Source of the DNA: an uncultured Mediterranea sp. | GTDB taxonomy: Bacteria; Bacteroidota; Bacteroidia; Bacteroidales; Bacteroidaceae | NCBI RefSeq assembly: GCF_902493215.1 | Contig: NZ_CABUOL010000022.1 | Coordinates: 1-51,309, forward strand | Length of the DNA stretch: 51,309 bases | Direction: 5' to 3' | Part shown: in pieces, positions 25,147-33,031 of the stretch | Layout: the number at the start of each line of letters is the position of its first letter | Numbering within the stretch: position 1 is the first letter of the stretch | Position numbers and translations under genes: made by a program | Notes under the pieces: model-generated | What the model was told of the DNA's origin: nothing | The model's input: the letters and a program-made list of their open reading frames with translations, nothing else | The model's database searches: none

Positions 25147-25315
25147 TAAACTGTTGGTTTCAAAAGTTGTTTAGACAATGAAACCAGTAGTTTCAAACTT
25201 GTTTCGTAATTTGAAACCATCGGTTTCATTTAAAGAAACCACTGGTTTCATTCAATGAAACTACCGGTTTCAAGCAATGAAACCACTGGTTTCAACCGAT
25301 GAAACTTTTTGTGAA
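25147..25315. repeat. 22-bp-period palindromic tandem array 2
   Basis: The core GAAACCACTGGTTTC and variants start at 25213, 25235, 25257, 25279 and 25301, exactly 22 bp apart. The last copy (25301-25315) is degenerate. Earlier copies at 25180 and a degenerate one at 25147 are each 33 bp apart. Stems GAAACC/GGTTTC vary mainly at the centre, and spacers are 7 bases ending CAAT or CGAT. The period is not a multiple of three, so it is non-coding. The last unit ends 10 bp before the kdsC start codon, so the array should lie in the kdsC mRNA leader or its control region. Confidence 0.85.
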
Positions 25316-25325
25316 ACCCTATTAA

Positions 25326-25871
25326 ATGAATCAAACCATCGTGAGTACCATCAATTATGATTTAAGGAAGATACGGGCCTTGCTGTTCGATGTGGACGGC
25401 GTGCTCAGTGCAAATGTCATTCCCATGAGTCCCGAAGGCGAGCCCATGCGTACCGTCAACATCAAGGACGGCTATTCGCTCCATTTGGCTGCCAAGTCGG
25501 GCGTACTGCTGGGCATCATAACGGGAGGGAAGACCGAGGCCGTGCGCAGCCGTTTCCTCTCGCTGGGCCTGAAGGAAGAGAACATCTACCTGGGTTCTTC
25601 GGTCAAGATACACGACTATTGCGACTTCCGCGACCGCTATGGCCTGCTCGACGAAGAAATTCTCTATGTGGGCGACGACATCCCCGACCTCGAAGTGATG
25701 CGTACCTGCGGCTTGCCCTGCTGTCCGCACGACGCCGTGCCCGAGGTGAAGGCCGTATCCCGTTACATTTCGTATGCCGACGGCGGGTATGGCGTAGGGC
25801 GCGACGTCGTGGAGCAGGTTCTCAAGGTGCAGGGACTCTGGTTGGCCGACGAAAAGGCTTTCGGCTGGTAA
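25326..25871 (+). CDS. kdsC: 3-deoxy-D-manno-octulosonate 8-phosphate phosphatase (KdsC-type HAD)
   Basis: 181 residues. HAD motif I is FDVDGVLSAN (D22, D24), motif II/III is GIITGGKTEAVRSR, and motif IV is YVGDDIPDLEVM. The short single-domain C0-type layout matches KdsC, which removes phosphate from KDO-8-phosphate for lipid A inner-core synthesis in the cytoplasm. Conserved VNIKDGYSLHLAAKSG also fits KdsC. It lies between the DUF2520 gene and maf on the same strand, an order often seen in Bacteroidetes. The leader contains the palindromic array ending at 25315, so its translation or transcription could be influenced by it. Confidence 0.9.
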   Translation: MNQTIVSTINYDLRKIRALLFDVDGVLSANVIPMSPEGEPMRTVNIKDGYSLHLAAKSGVLLGIITGGKTEAVRSRFLSLGLKEENIYLGSSVKIHDYCDFRDRYGLLDEEILYVGDDIPDLEVMRTCGLPCCPHDAVPEVKAVSRYISYADGGYGVGRDVVEQVLKVQGLWLADEKAFGW

Positions 25872-25919
25872 CCGGTCTTCTATATTATTGTTCATTATTC
25901 ATTGTACATTATCTGATTT

Positions 25920-26504
25920 ATGCTGGACATTCTGAAGAAATACAAAGTGATACTGGCGAGCAATTCCCCCCGCCGCAAGGAGCTGCTTTCAGGCTTGGGT
26001 ATCGATTACGAAGTACGTACCCTGCCCGATGTGGACGAATCTTACCCTGATACGTTGCAGGGTGGAGACATCCCCCTGTACATCGCCCGCGAGAAGGCTG
26101 CTGCCTACCGCGACCTGATGCAGGCCGACGAACTGATGATAACAGCCGACACCATTGTGTGGCTGGAGGGCCGTGTGTTGGGTAAGCCTCGCGACCGTGA
26201 GGAGGCTTTGCAGATGCTTCGCAACCTGTCGGGCCGCACGCACGAAGTGTTTACCGGCGTGTGCATCACGACGACCGAGTGGCAGCGCAGTTTCTCGGCT
26301 CAGACCGAGGTGCGCTTTGCACAGCTGACTGAAGAAGAAATCGCCTGGTACGTGGACCGCTACCAACCGATGGACAAGGCAGGCGCCTATGGCGTGCAGG
26401 AGTGGATTGGTTTTGTGGGCGTAGAGTATATTTCGGGCAGCTATTTCAATATTATGGGGCTGCCTGTGCAGCGTCTCTATCGTGAACTGAAGTCTGTAGA
26501 GTGA
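25920..26504 (+). CDS. maf: Maf-like nucleoside triphosphate pyrophosphatase
   Basis: 194 residues, the normal length for the family. VILASNSPRRKELLSGLGI at the N-terminus is the Maf substrate loop. ITADTIVWLEGRVLGKP holds the catalytic Asp, and KAGAYGVQEW is also conserved. It hydrolyses non-canonical or excess NTPs (dTTP/UTP or m7GTP in characterised members) to monophosphates. It is cytoplasmic. The stop codon overlaps the ATG of the MATE gene (TGATG), so the two are coupled. The 48-bp gap to kdsC includes TTGTTCATTATTCATTGTAC, which looks like a half-site of the small repeats seen elsewhere. Confidence 0.92.
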   Translation: MLDILKKYKVILASNSPRRKELLSGLGIDYEVRTLPDVDESYPDTLQGGDIPLYIAREKAAAYRDLMQADELMITADTIVWLEGRVLGKPRDREEALQMLRNLSGRTHEVFTGVCITTTEWQRSFSAQTEVRFAQLTEEEIAWYVDRYQPMDKAGAYGVQEWIGFVGVEYISGSYFNIMGLPVQRLYRELKSVE

Positions 26505-27865
26505 TGCCGAACACGCAGTACGAAGAACGTCTGGGTACCGACCGCATGTTGCCGCTGGTCTTCCGTATGGCCCTGCCGGCTGTGGCGGCCCAGTTGGTCA
26601 ACCTGCTCTATACGTTGGTAGACCGTGTCTACATCGGCCACATACCCGGTATCGGTACCGATGCGTTGGCTGGGGTGGGGGTGACGAGCTCGGTCATTAT
26701 CCTTATTTCAGCCTTTTCGGCCATCGTGGCCGGAGGAGGCGCTCCGCTGGCTGCCATTGCTTTGGGACAGGGGCATCGCGAGCGGGCGGGGAAGATACTG
26801 GGTAACGGCTTTGTGCTGCTGGTACTCTTTGCAGTGGTTACCTCGACCGTTTCCTACCTTTTCATGAAGCCCATTCTGACGTCTATCGGTGCGTCGGCCC
26901 ACACGTTGCCCTATGCGGTGGATTATCTTTCCGTCTATCTGCTGGGTACACTCTTCGTCGAGGTAGCCGTGGGGCTCAATACATTTATCAACTGTCAGGG
27001 ACGTCCGGGCGTGGCTATGTGTTCGGTCATCATCGGAGCCGTGCTCAACATTGCGCTCGACCCGCTTTTCATCTTTACCTTTGGCATGGGGGTGAAGGGG
27101 GCTGCCTTGGCTACCATCCTGTCGCAGGCATGCAGTGCCGTGTGGGTACTGGCGTTTCTCATTTCCAAGCGGGCTTCGTTGCAGCTTGAACGCAGATATC
27201 TGCGGCTGGACCGCCGTATTGTGGGGGCTACGTTGGCTTTAGGTCTTTCGCCTTTCATTATGGCCAGTACCGAGAGCTTGGTGGGTTTTGTGCTGAACGG
27301 AAGTTTGGAGCGATACGGTGACATCTACGTCAGTGCATTGGCTGTGATGCAGGCGGCCATGCTTTGCGTCAGTGTGCCGCTGACGGGCTTCGCCCAGGGC
27401 TTTGTTCCTGTAGTCAGCTATAATTATGGGCACGGTAACCGTGAGCGGGTGAAGGAGTGCTTCAAGATAGTGGTGACCGTGATGTTTCTCTTTAACTTCC
27501 TGCTGGTATTGCTGATGATACTTTTCCCCTCATTGGTATCGGCCGTCTTCACCAGCGATGTGCATCTGACGGAGACTGTGACCCGCACGATGCCTGTCTT
27601 TCTGGCCGGTATGACCATCTTCGGGCTGCAACGTGCCTGTCAGAATATGTTTGTCGCTTTGGGGCAGGCCAAGGTGTCTATCTTCATAGCTTTGCTTCGC
27701 AAGGTCATTCTGCTGGTACCGCTGGCTTTGTTGCTTCCCCGCTGGATGGGCGTGATGGGTGTCTTTGCCGCTGAGGGTATCTCTGATGCGGTAGCTGCCA
27801 TTTGCTGTACCACGATTTTTGCTTTTTTCTTTCCCCGTATCTTGGCGCGGATGAAGGTTGCATAA
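26504..27865 (+). CDS. MATE-family efflux transporter
   Basis: 453 residues with twelve membrane helices in two homologous halves. The N-terminal RMALPAVAAQLVNLLYTLVDRVYIGHIPGIG and the mid-protein GFAQGFVPVVSYNYGHGN are MATE signatures. It should export cationic drugs or metabolites in exchange for Na+ or H+. An in-frame GTG lies at 26501, but ATG at 26504 overlapping the maf stop by one base is the more natural start. It ends the DUF2520-kdsC-maf run. A second MATE gene at 30832 is related but clearly different in sequence. Confidence 0.92.
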   Translation: MPNTQYEERLGTDRMLPLVFRMALPAVAAQLVNLLYTLVDRVYIGHIPGIGTDALAGVGVTSSVIILISAFSAIVAGGGAPLAAIALGQGHRERAGKILGNGFVLLVLFAVVTSTVSYLFMKPILTSIGASAHTLPYAVDYLSVYLLGTLFVEVAVGLNTFINCQGRPGVAMCSVIIGAVLNIALDPLFIFTFGMGVKGAALATILSQACSAVWVLAFLISKRASLQLERRYLRLDRRIVGATLALGLSPFIMASTESLVGFVLNGSLERYGDIYVSALAVMQAAMLCVSVPLTGFAQGFVPVVSYNYGHGNRERVKECFKIVVTVMFLFNFLLVLLMILFPSLVSAVFTSDVHLTETVTRTMPVFLAGMTIFGLQRACQNMFVALGQAKVSIFIALLRKVILLVPLALLLPRWMGVMGVFAAEGISDAVAAICCTTIFAFFFPRILARMKVA

Positions 27866-28117
27866 CCTTTCACAGGTTTAATATTATATATACTGCTGTA
27901 GATTTTATGTGACTTTTACAGTCGTTTTTCCTCAGTTATTGTGGTACAATTCCCCAAATGCACTGATGGCTCTTACCGGGATGTTTCTTTAATATGCTGT
28001 TTTTCAGTTGGTTTGTTTGTTGGATGTATTTGTGGCATTCGGTTTGTTTTTAGTTAGGCAGATAGCTTGATCAACTATTCTATTCAATAAATGTTTTAAC
28101 TATTAAACTTTACGATT

Positions 28118-28426
28118 ATGAAAAAATTGTTTTTTGTAGCAGCTATGACATTGAGTTTAGGAACCGCAGCTTTTGCAGCGGCAGTCAATACAAACGAAGT
28201 GATGACCATTCAGGTGATGGACGATTTTGTTCCCGTCAAGTTGGAGGAGGTTCCTCAGGCAGTCATTGATGCCGTAACCAAAGCATATCCCGAACAGACG
28301 TTGAAGGAAGCAGCTGTACGCCAGGAAGAAGAGTCTGAAACTCAGGTTTACAAACTGACGCTGGTTGCCGAGGATGGAACGGAGACAGCTGTCCTCTTTA
28401 CCGACAAGGGCGAAGAAGTGAAATGA
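28118..28426 (+). CDS. Secreted PepSY-like domain protein
   Basis: 102 residues. A Sec signal peptide (cleavage near AAFAAA) is followed by a single small domain, VPVKLEEVPQAVIDAVTKAYPEQTLKEAAVRQ, ending in TAVLFTDKGEEVK. This pattern matches the PepSY-like (beta-lactamase-inhibitor-like) proteins common in Bacteroidetes. They are periplasmic and of unknown role. It stands alone, with 252 bp of AT-rich, gene-free sequence upstream and a strong terminator downstream. No promoter of consensus quality was found. Confidence 0.82.
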   Translation: MKKLFFVAAMTLSLGTAAFAAAVNTNEVMTIQVMDDFVPVKLEEVPQAVIDAVTKAYPEQTLKEAAVRQEEESETQVYKLTLVAEDGTETAVLFTDKGEEVK

Positions 28427-28462
28427 AGTTCGCTGTCCGTAGAATGAATATTCTTTAAGGAA

Positions 28463-28503
28463 CAGGCCGGGAACAGTAAGAAAAGTTCCCGGCCTGATTT
28501 TTT
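28463..28503 (+). terminator. Intrinsic terminator after the PepSY-like gene
   Basis: CAGGCCGGGAAC (28463-28474) pairs perfectly with GTTCCCGGCCTG (28485-28496), followed by ATTTTTT. It ends 24 bp before the stop of the convergent TPR gene. Confidence 0.9.
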
Positions 28504-28527
28504 ATCGCATCTGGATACCAATGGCTT

Positions 28528-30723
28528 TTAATTTGCAATGTCGGCCATCAGTGGGATATCTTCTTCGCGAATGCCGTGTCTGACAAGGATGTCGCGGTCT
28601 TTGTCGAACAAATCCAGAAAATCAGATTTGCTTCCACACATCGCAATTGCTTTTCCGTAGCGATCGGCTGCGACATCAGTTTTGTGCTGTCCCCATGCCA
28701 CATGCCCTGCGTTGAGCCAGTCTGTTGCAAGCACCTGTTCGTCTTGCAGCAGTTTTTGGTAGTATTTTTCGGCTTGTTCGTATTTCTCGGTCATGAAAGA
28801 ACACCAGGCGATGCCTCTCCAGGCCTTTATAGAATGGTTGTCCAGGAAATCCATTTTGAAGAAATATTGGAGTGCGTCCTTGTATTCTTCCAGTTCGGCA
28901 TGGCAGCTTCCTGCAAAGAACAGGATGTTGGCATTTTCAGGCTGTATGGTTTCCGCTTTCCGATAATATTCCAAAGCCATGCCGAAGTTGTGCATCTGCC
29001 GATAACAAGTAGCCAGATGGCGTATGGTCCACAGGTGGTCAGGTTTCAGGATATCTGCTTTCCGATAGGCTTCAATAGCTTCTGCATATTTTTTTTCTTT
29101 CTGCAAACAGTAACCGATTTTTTGAAAGAGGTCTGCATGAGTTTGGTTGTCAGCCTCCAAACGTCTGTAGAGAGTGAGGGCTTCCGGGTAGTGTTCTTTG
29201 CGGAAGTGGAAGTCGGCTATGTTGCCCAGCAGCTCGGAGGTATCCAGAATACCCTTCAGGATAGGTAGGTCGTAGAAAGCGAAATCATCCTTGAACGGGT
29301 CGTTGAATTCACGTCGGCGTTGGTTTAGTTTGAAGAAACGATACAGGTCGTGTATATATTGGTTACTGATGACTTCGGGGCGTTCGGCATATTGTTTCAT
29401 AGTCTTGGCCTGCTCGTTGTCCATCATGTCGTTCAGTTCTTGTGGAGTGAGCTGATGCAACATGAGGTTACGCTGCGACGGAGGCAGCTGGGCCATGGTG
29501 AAGCAGAGCGAGTATTTGTCACTGTTACAGAAGAAACCCGATTGCAGGATGACGTTCAGAATGGCATTCTCGCCTGTTGCCGGAGAGCCGAACAGGGCCG
29601 ATACGCTGGAGTGCAGCAGGTCGAACGGGTAAAACCAATTGGACAGTTGGCCGAAAAACGGACCCGATTTCAGTTGGGCAAACGTACTCATGTAGATGTC
29701 TGCACCTTCCATCTGCATTTCGTTCATTTCACGGATTTTGTCACCCAGTCCCGATTTTTCAAATGCTTTTTCCCAATCGGGATTCCGGTCGTTTTCATCT
29801 GCCGTCTCTTCCAGCCCCAGTTTCATTCCTTTGATCATGCTGACGTTTTTTATCATCTCGGGGATGATTTCTTCGCGCATTTTCTTGTCTATCTTTTCCG
29901 TTTCCTGGCTTTGCAGCAATTGGAGGCTGATGCGATTCAGCTCTTTTCCCAGCCATCCGTTCTCATTGGCAAGGCTGATGCGAGATTGCAATTCGGGATA
30001 GAGTTGGCATCGGTCGGGATATGTGTTCAGCGTCAGAAGCAGGCCGGTCAAAGCTCGCTGGTTCACGATCGTTTCTTTGTGTTGGCAGGCTTCGAGCAGC
30101 CACAAGCACTTTCGAATGTCGAAACAGCCTTGAAGACTCATGGTTACAGCGCTTACAACCAGGCAGAGGTCAATGGGACGCAATAGTTCCGAGATGAGAA
30201 AAGCTTGCATCTGGCCACTCTCTTCGACTGTCCATTCACTGTTTCCCCAGATGGCTTGGAACAGTTTCAGGTTCGTCTCTTCGTGACGTTTCAGCAAGTG
30301 ATTCAGATTCTGGTTGTTGTCAGCTATCAGACGGCATACGGCTACGTCGTCTTGAAAGGTTTCCAGCGCATGGAGGCATTCATCCAGACGAACTGCCGCA
30401 TGGCGATTTCTGTAGTGAAGTGTCTGGTAATAACCGGAAACCGTTTCGTCAAGTAATATCAGCCGTACCTGGTCGGCAATGGTCCATGTTTCGGTCAGCA
30501 GTCTGGTGTATAGCTTACTTCGTTCGGGGTCGTCAATACCTTGCTTCATGTATTGCAGCATATAGCCGTAGGAGGTCTGCACCTGTTCCAACCGGTTGTG
30601 TAGTGTCCAGTCAGGACAGTCGTCCAGCATAGCGGCCAGTTGGGTTTGTGCTTCTTTCAGCCGCTTGCCTTTCAGCAGGGCGATGATGCTGTTATGTTGT
30701 TCGTTGATGGTTCGTTCGTCCAT
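28528..30723 (-). CDS. Large cytoplasmic TPR protein, function unknown
   Basis: 731 residues from the chosen start (MDERTINEQHNS). No signal peptide or membrane helix. The N-terminal two thirds is a helical region I do not recognise, with DLCLVVSAVTMSLQGCFDIRKCLWLLEAC as a conserved-looking block. Residues about 520-710 contain tandem tetratricopeptide repeats, for example YPEALTLYRRLEADNQTHADLF, YAEAIEAYRKADILKPD and FGMALEYYRKAETIQPENA. TPRs imply a scaffold or protein-binding role. The frame is open to 30783, but that lies upstream of a TATCTTTG promoter element (30760-30753 on this strand), so 30723 is chosen. It is divergent from the second MATE gene. Confidence 0.8.
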   Translation of the reverse strand: MDERTINEQHNSIIALLKGKRLKEAQTQLAAMLDDCPDWTLHNRLEQVQTSYGYMLQYMKQGIDDPERSKLYTRLLTETWTIADQVRLILLDETVSGYYQTLHYRNRHAAVRLDECLHALETFQDDVAVCRLIADNNQNLNHLLKRHEETNLKLFQAIWGNSEWTVEESGQMQAFLISELLRPIDLCLVVSAVTMSLQGCFDIRKCLWLLEACQHKETIVNQRALTGLLLTLNTYPDRCQLYPELQSRISLANENGWLGKELNRISLQLLQSQETEKIDKKMREEIIPEMIKNVSMIKGMKLGLEETADENDRNPDWEKAFEKSGLGDKIREMNEMQMEGADIYMSTFAQLKSGPFFGQLSNWFYPFDLLHSSVSALFGSPATGENAILNVILQSGFFCNSDKYSLCFTMAQLPPSQRNLMLHQLTPQELNDMMDNEQAKTMKQYAERPEVISNQYIHDLYRFFKLNQRRREFNDPFKDDFAFYDLPILKGILDTSELLGNIADFHFRKEHYPEALTLYRRLEADNQTHADLFQKIGYCLQKEKKYAEAIEAYRKADILKPDHLWTIRHLATCYRQMHNFGMALEYYRKAETIQPENANILFFAGSCHAELEEYKDALQYFFKMDFLDNHSIKAWRGIAWCSFMTEKYEQAEKYYQKLLQDEQVLATDWLNAGHVAWGQHKTDVAADRYGKAIAMCGSKSDFLDLFDKDRDILVRHGIREEDIPLMADIAN

Positions 30724-30752
30724 AATAAAATAATGTGGGTCCAATCGTTGGG

Positions 30753-30801
30753 CAAAGATAGTGTAATTATGTCGGATTTCCATTGTTTTTGTCTACCTTT
30801 G
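30753..30801. promoter_or_regulatory. Divergent promoter elements (TPR gene / MATE gene)
   Basis: TATCTTTG read on the minus strand (30760-30753) and TACCTTTG on the plus strand (30794-30801) both match TAnnTTTG. They are placed about 30 bp before their respective start codons. -33 elements are not obvious for either. Confidence 0.6.
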
Positions 30802-30831
30802 CACCCGTAAAAATGTTTAGATGAAATAGAT

Positions 30832-32202
30832 ATGGCAGGATTGAATACTCCTACAGCGTTGGGTACAGAAAACATTGGTAAATTGTTGATGCAGTACGCC
30901 GTTCCTGCAATTATTGCGATGACGGCTTCTTCTCTGTATAATATGGTCGACAGTATCTTTATCGGCCATGGTGTAGGACCATTGGCCATTTCGGGCCTGG
31001 CATTGACTTTCCCGTTGATGAACCTTGCGGCGGCTTTCGGTTCGTTGGTAGGTGTGGGGGCTTCCACGCTGGTGTCGGTCAAGTTGGGACAAAAGGATTA
31101 TGATACGGCTCAGCGTGTATTGGGTAATGTTCTGGTGCTGAATATCCTGCTGGGTGTTGCTTTTACGTTGGTGGTGATGCCTTTTCTTGACCCCATTCTT
31201 TATTTTTTCGGTGGAAGTGATGATACGGTCCCTTATGCACGCGACTATATGGAGATTATTCTTATCGGCAATGCTGTTACCCACCTGTATCTCGGATTGA
31301 ATTCTGTGCTGCGTTCCTCGGGGCATCCGCAGAAGGCGATGTATGCCACGGTGGCTACGGTCGTCATCAATACCATTCTCGACCCTTTGTTTATTTATGG
31401 TTTCGGATGGGGTATCCGTGGTGCAGCCATTGCTACGATATTGGCTCAGATTATAGCATTGCTTTGGCAGTTCAAACTCTTCAGTAACCGTAATGAACTG
31501 CTTCATTTCCATCGTGGTATATTCCGTCTGAAACGTAAGATTGTATTTGATTCGTTGGCTATCGGCATGTCACCGTTTCTGATGAATATGGCTGCCTGTT
31601 TTATTGTCATTCTGATTAACCAGGGATTGAAACGTCATGGAGGCGATTTGGCCATCGGTGCATTTGGTATTGTCAATCGTCTGGTATACATTGTTGTAAT
31701 GATTGTGATGGGATTGAATCAGGGGATGCAGCCTATAGCCGGCTATAATTATGGAGCGCAACTCTATCAGCGTGTTACCAAGGTGTTGAAACTGACCATT
31801 GTATATGCTACGGTCGTAACGACTTTTGGTTTTGTCGTAGGTATGGCTGTACCGCGACTGGTTGTGAGTATCTTTACTTCGGATGCCGAACTGATAGACT
31901 TGTCGGCTCGCGGACTGCGCATTATCGTTATGTTTTTCCCTATAATAGGTTTTCAGATGGTTACGGCCAATTTCTTTCAAAGTATAGGTATGGCCGGAAA
32001 GGCTATCTTCCTTTCGCTATCCCGTCAGCTGTTGATTCTGCTTCCCTGTCTGCTGATTCTGCCGCATTTCTTTGGTGCGCTTGGTGTTTGGATCAGTATG
32101 CCTGTTTCCGATTTGTTGGCCAGTATTATTGCAGCAGTTATGTTGTTGATGCAATTCCGTAAATTTCATAAAGCGGCGGCCCGTCAGTCTGCATCAGCGT
32201 GA
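30832..32202 (+). CDS. MATE-family efflux transporter (second copy)
   Basis: 456 residues with twelve membrane helices. Features are LMQYAVPAIIAMTASSLYNMVDSIFIGHGVG at the N-terminus, GASTLVSVKLGQKD in the first half, and GMQPIAGYNYGAQLYQRV in the second. It belongs to the NorM/DinF-like MATE branch and should use Na+ or H+ gradients to export small molecules. It is monocistronic or co-transcribed with the kinase-like gene 81 bp downstream, which has its own promoter match. It is less GC-rich than the MATE gene at 26504, and the two proteins are too different to be a recent duplication. Confidence 0.92.
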   Translation: MAGLNTPTALGTENIGKLLMQYAVPAIIAMTASSLYNMVDSIFIGHGVGPLAISGLALTFPLMNLAAAFGSLVGVGASTLVSVKLGQKDYDTAQRVLGNVLVLNILLGVAFTLVVMPFLDPILYFFGGSDDTVPYARDYMEIILIGNAVTHLYLGLNSVLRSSGHPQKAMYATVATVVINTILDPLFIYGFGWGIRGAAIATILAQIIALLWQFKLFSNRNELLHFHRGIFRLKRKIVFDSLAIGMSPFLMNMAACFIVILINQGLKRHGGDLAIGAFGIVNRLVYIVVMIVMGLNQGMQPIAGYNYGAQLYQRVTKVLKLTIVYATVVTTFGFVVGMAVPRLVVSIFTSDAELIDLSARGLRIIVMFFPIIGFQMVTANFFQSIGMAGKAIFLSLSRQLLILLPCLLILPHFFGALGVWISMPVSDLLASIIAAVMLLMQFRKFHKAAARQSASA

Positions 32203-32244
32203 AACATTTTTTGCGATGTGTTCGTTCGTTTGCGTGAGATTTTT

Positions 32245-32252
32245 TATATTTG
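32245..32252 (+). promoter_or_regulatory. Putative -7 element of the cytidylate-kinase-like gene
   Basis: TATATTTG matches TAnnTTTG, 31 bp before the start codon. A TTTG at 32229-32232 is too close (12 bp) for a standard -33 element. Confidence 0.5.
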
Positions 32253-32283
32253 CCTGCAGCAAACGTGTTAAGAATAAAGGTTT

Positions 32284-32925
32284 ATGGAACATTTTGTAGT
32301 GAATATCGGCCGTCAGTTGGGAAGCGGTGGACGCGAGATTGGCGAACGCCTGGCCCATCGGTTGAATATATCCTTTTATGATAAGGAACTGATTCAGTTG
32401 GCCTCGGAAGAGAGTGGATTGTGTCGTGAATTTTTTGAGAAAGCCGATGAACGTCCTTCTCAAGGTATTATGGGAGGGTTGTTCGGAATGCGGTTTCCGT
32501 TTATTGGTGACGGCACTATTCCGGCGAATAATTGTTTGAGTAATGATTCGCTGTTCAAGGTACAAAGTGACGTCATTCGGAGGCTGGCTCATGAGAAGTC
32601 ATGTCTTTTTGTGGGGCGTTGTGCCGACTACATTTTGCGTGACCATCCCCGTTGTGCCAATATATTCATATCTTCAACGCCAGAAGATAGGATGGCCCGT
32701 TTGTGCCGCATTCACGGCATATCCAAAGAAGAGGCTGAGGAAATGATGGAAAAGGCAGACAAAAAGCGCTCTGAATATTACAATTATTATAGTTATAAAA
32801 CCTGGGGGGCTGCTGCTACCTATCATCTGTGTATCGATTCGTCTGTTTTGGGTATTGCCGGTACGGTAGATTACATAGAGGAGTTTGTACGCAAGAAGCT
32901 GAATTTGGATATTACTGTCCGTTGA
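32284..32925 (+). CDS. Cytidylate-kinase-like protein
   Basis: 213 residues. VNIGRQLGSGGREIGERLA resembles the P-loop start of the cytidylate-kinase-like family (Cmk2-type), with the Lys of the normal Walker A replaced by Arg/Glu. HEKSCLFVGRCADYILRDHP and TPEDRMARLCRIHGISKEEA fit the NMP-binding and lid regions. The family occurs widely in gut Bacteroidetes and Firmicutes and its true substrate is unsettled; it is not the housekeeping Cmk. It is cytoplasmic. A strong bidirectional hairpin lies between it and the convergent transporter. Confidence 0.85.
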   Translation: MEHFVVNIGRQLGSGGREIGERLAHRLNISFYDKELIQLASEESGLCREFFEKADERPSQGIMGGLFGMRFPFIGDGTIPANNCLSNDSLFKVQSDVIRRLAHEKSCLFVGRCADYILRDHPRCANIFISSTPEDRMARLCRIHGISKEEAEEMMEKADKKRSEYYNYYSYKTWGAAATYHLCIDSSVLGIAGTVDYIEEFVRKKLNLDITVR

Positions 32926-32956
32926 CGGATATTTGTTATACGGTCTGAAAATAATT

Positions 32957-33012
32957 CAGGCGCAGATTGTACATCTTTTGAAGTGTGCAATTTGCGCCTG
33001 ATGTTTGTTTTT
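32957..33012. terminator. Terminator hairpin between convergent genes
   Basis: CAGGCGCA (32957-32964) pairs with TGCGCCTG (32993-33000), extended by ATTGTACA against TGTGCAAT with one mismatch on each side. A T-rich tract follows on the plus strand. It probably ends the cytidylate-kinase-like transcript and may also serve the opposite gene. Confidence 0.8.
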
Positions 33013-33031
33013 ATCTTCCGTAAGGAGGGTA

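Noticed and set aside
25147..25315. CRISPR array
   Set aside because: Units are palindromes at 22-bp period with 7-base near-constant spacers. There are no unique 30-bp spacers and no cas gene nearby.
25878..25918. Repeat element between kdsC and maf
   Set aside because: TTGTTCATTATTCATTGTAC looks like one arm of a palindromic repeat, but no complementary arm is present, so it was not annotated.
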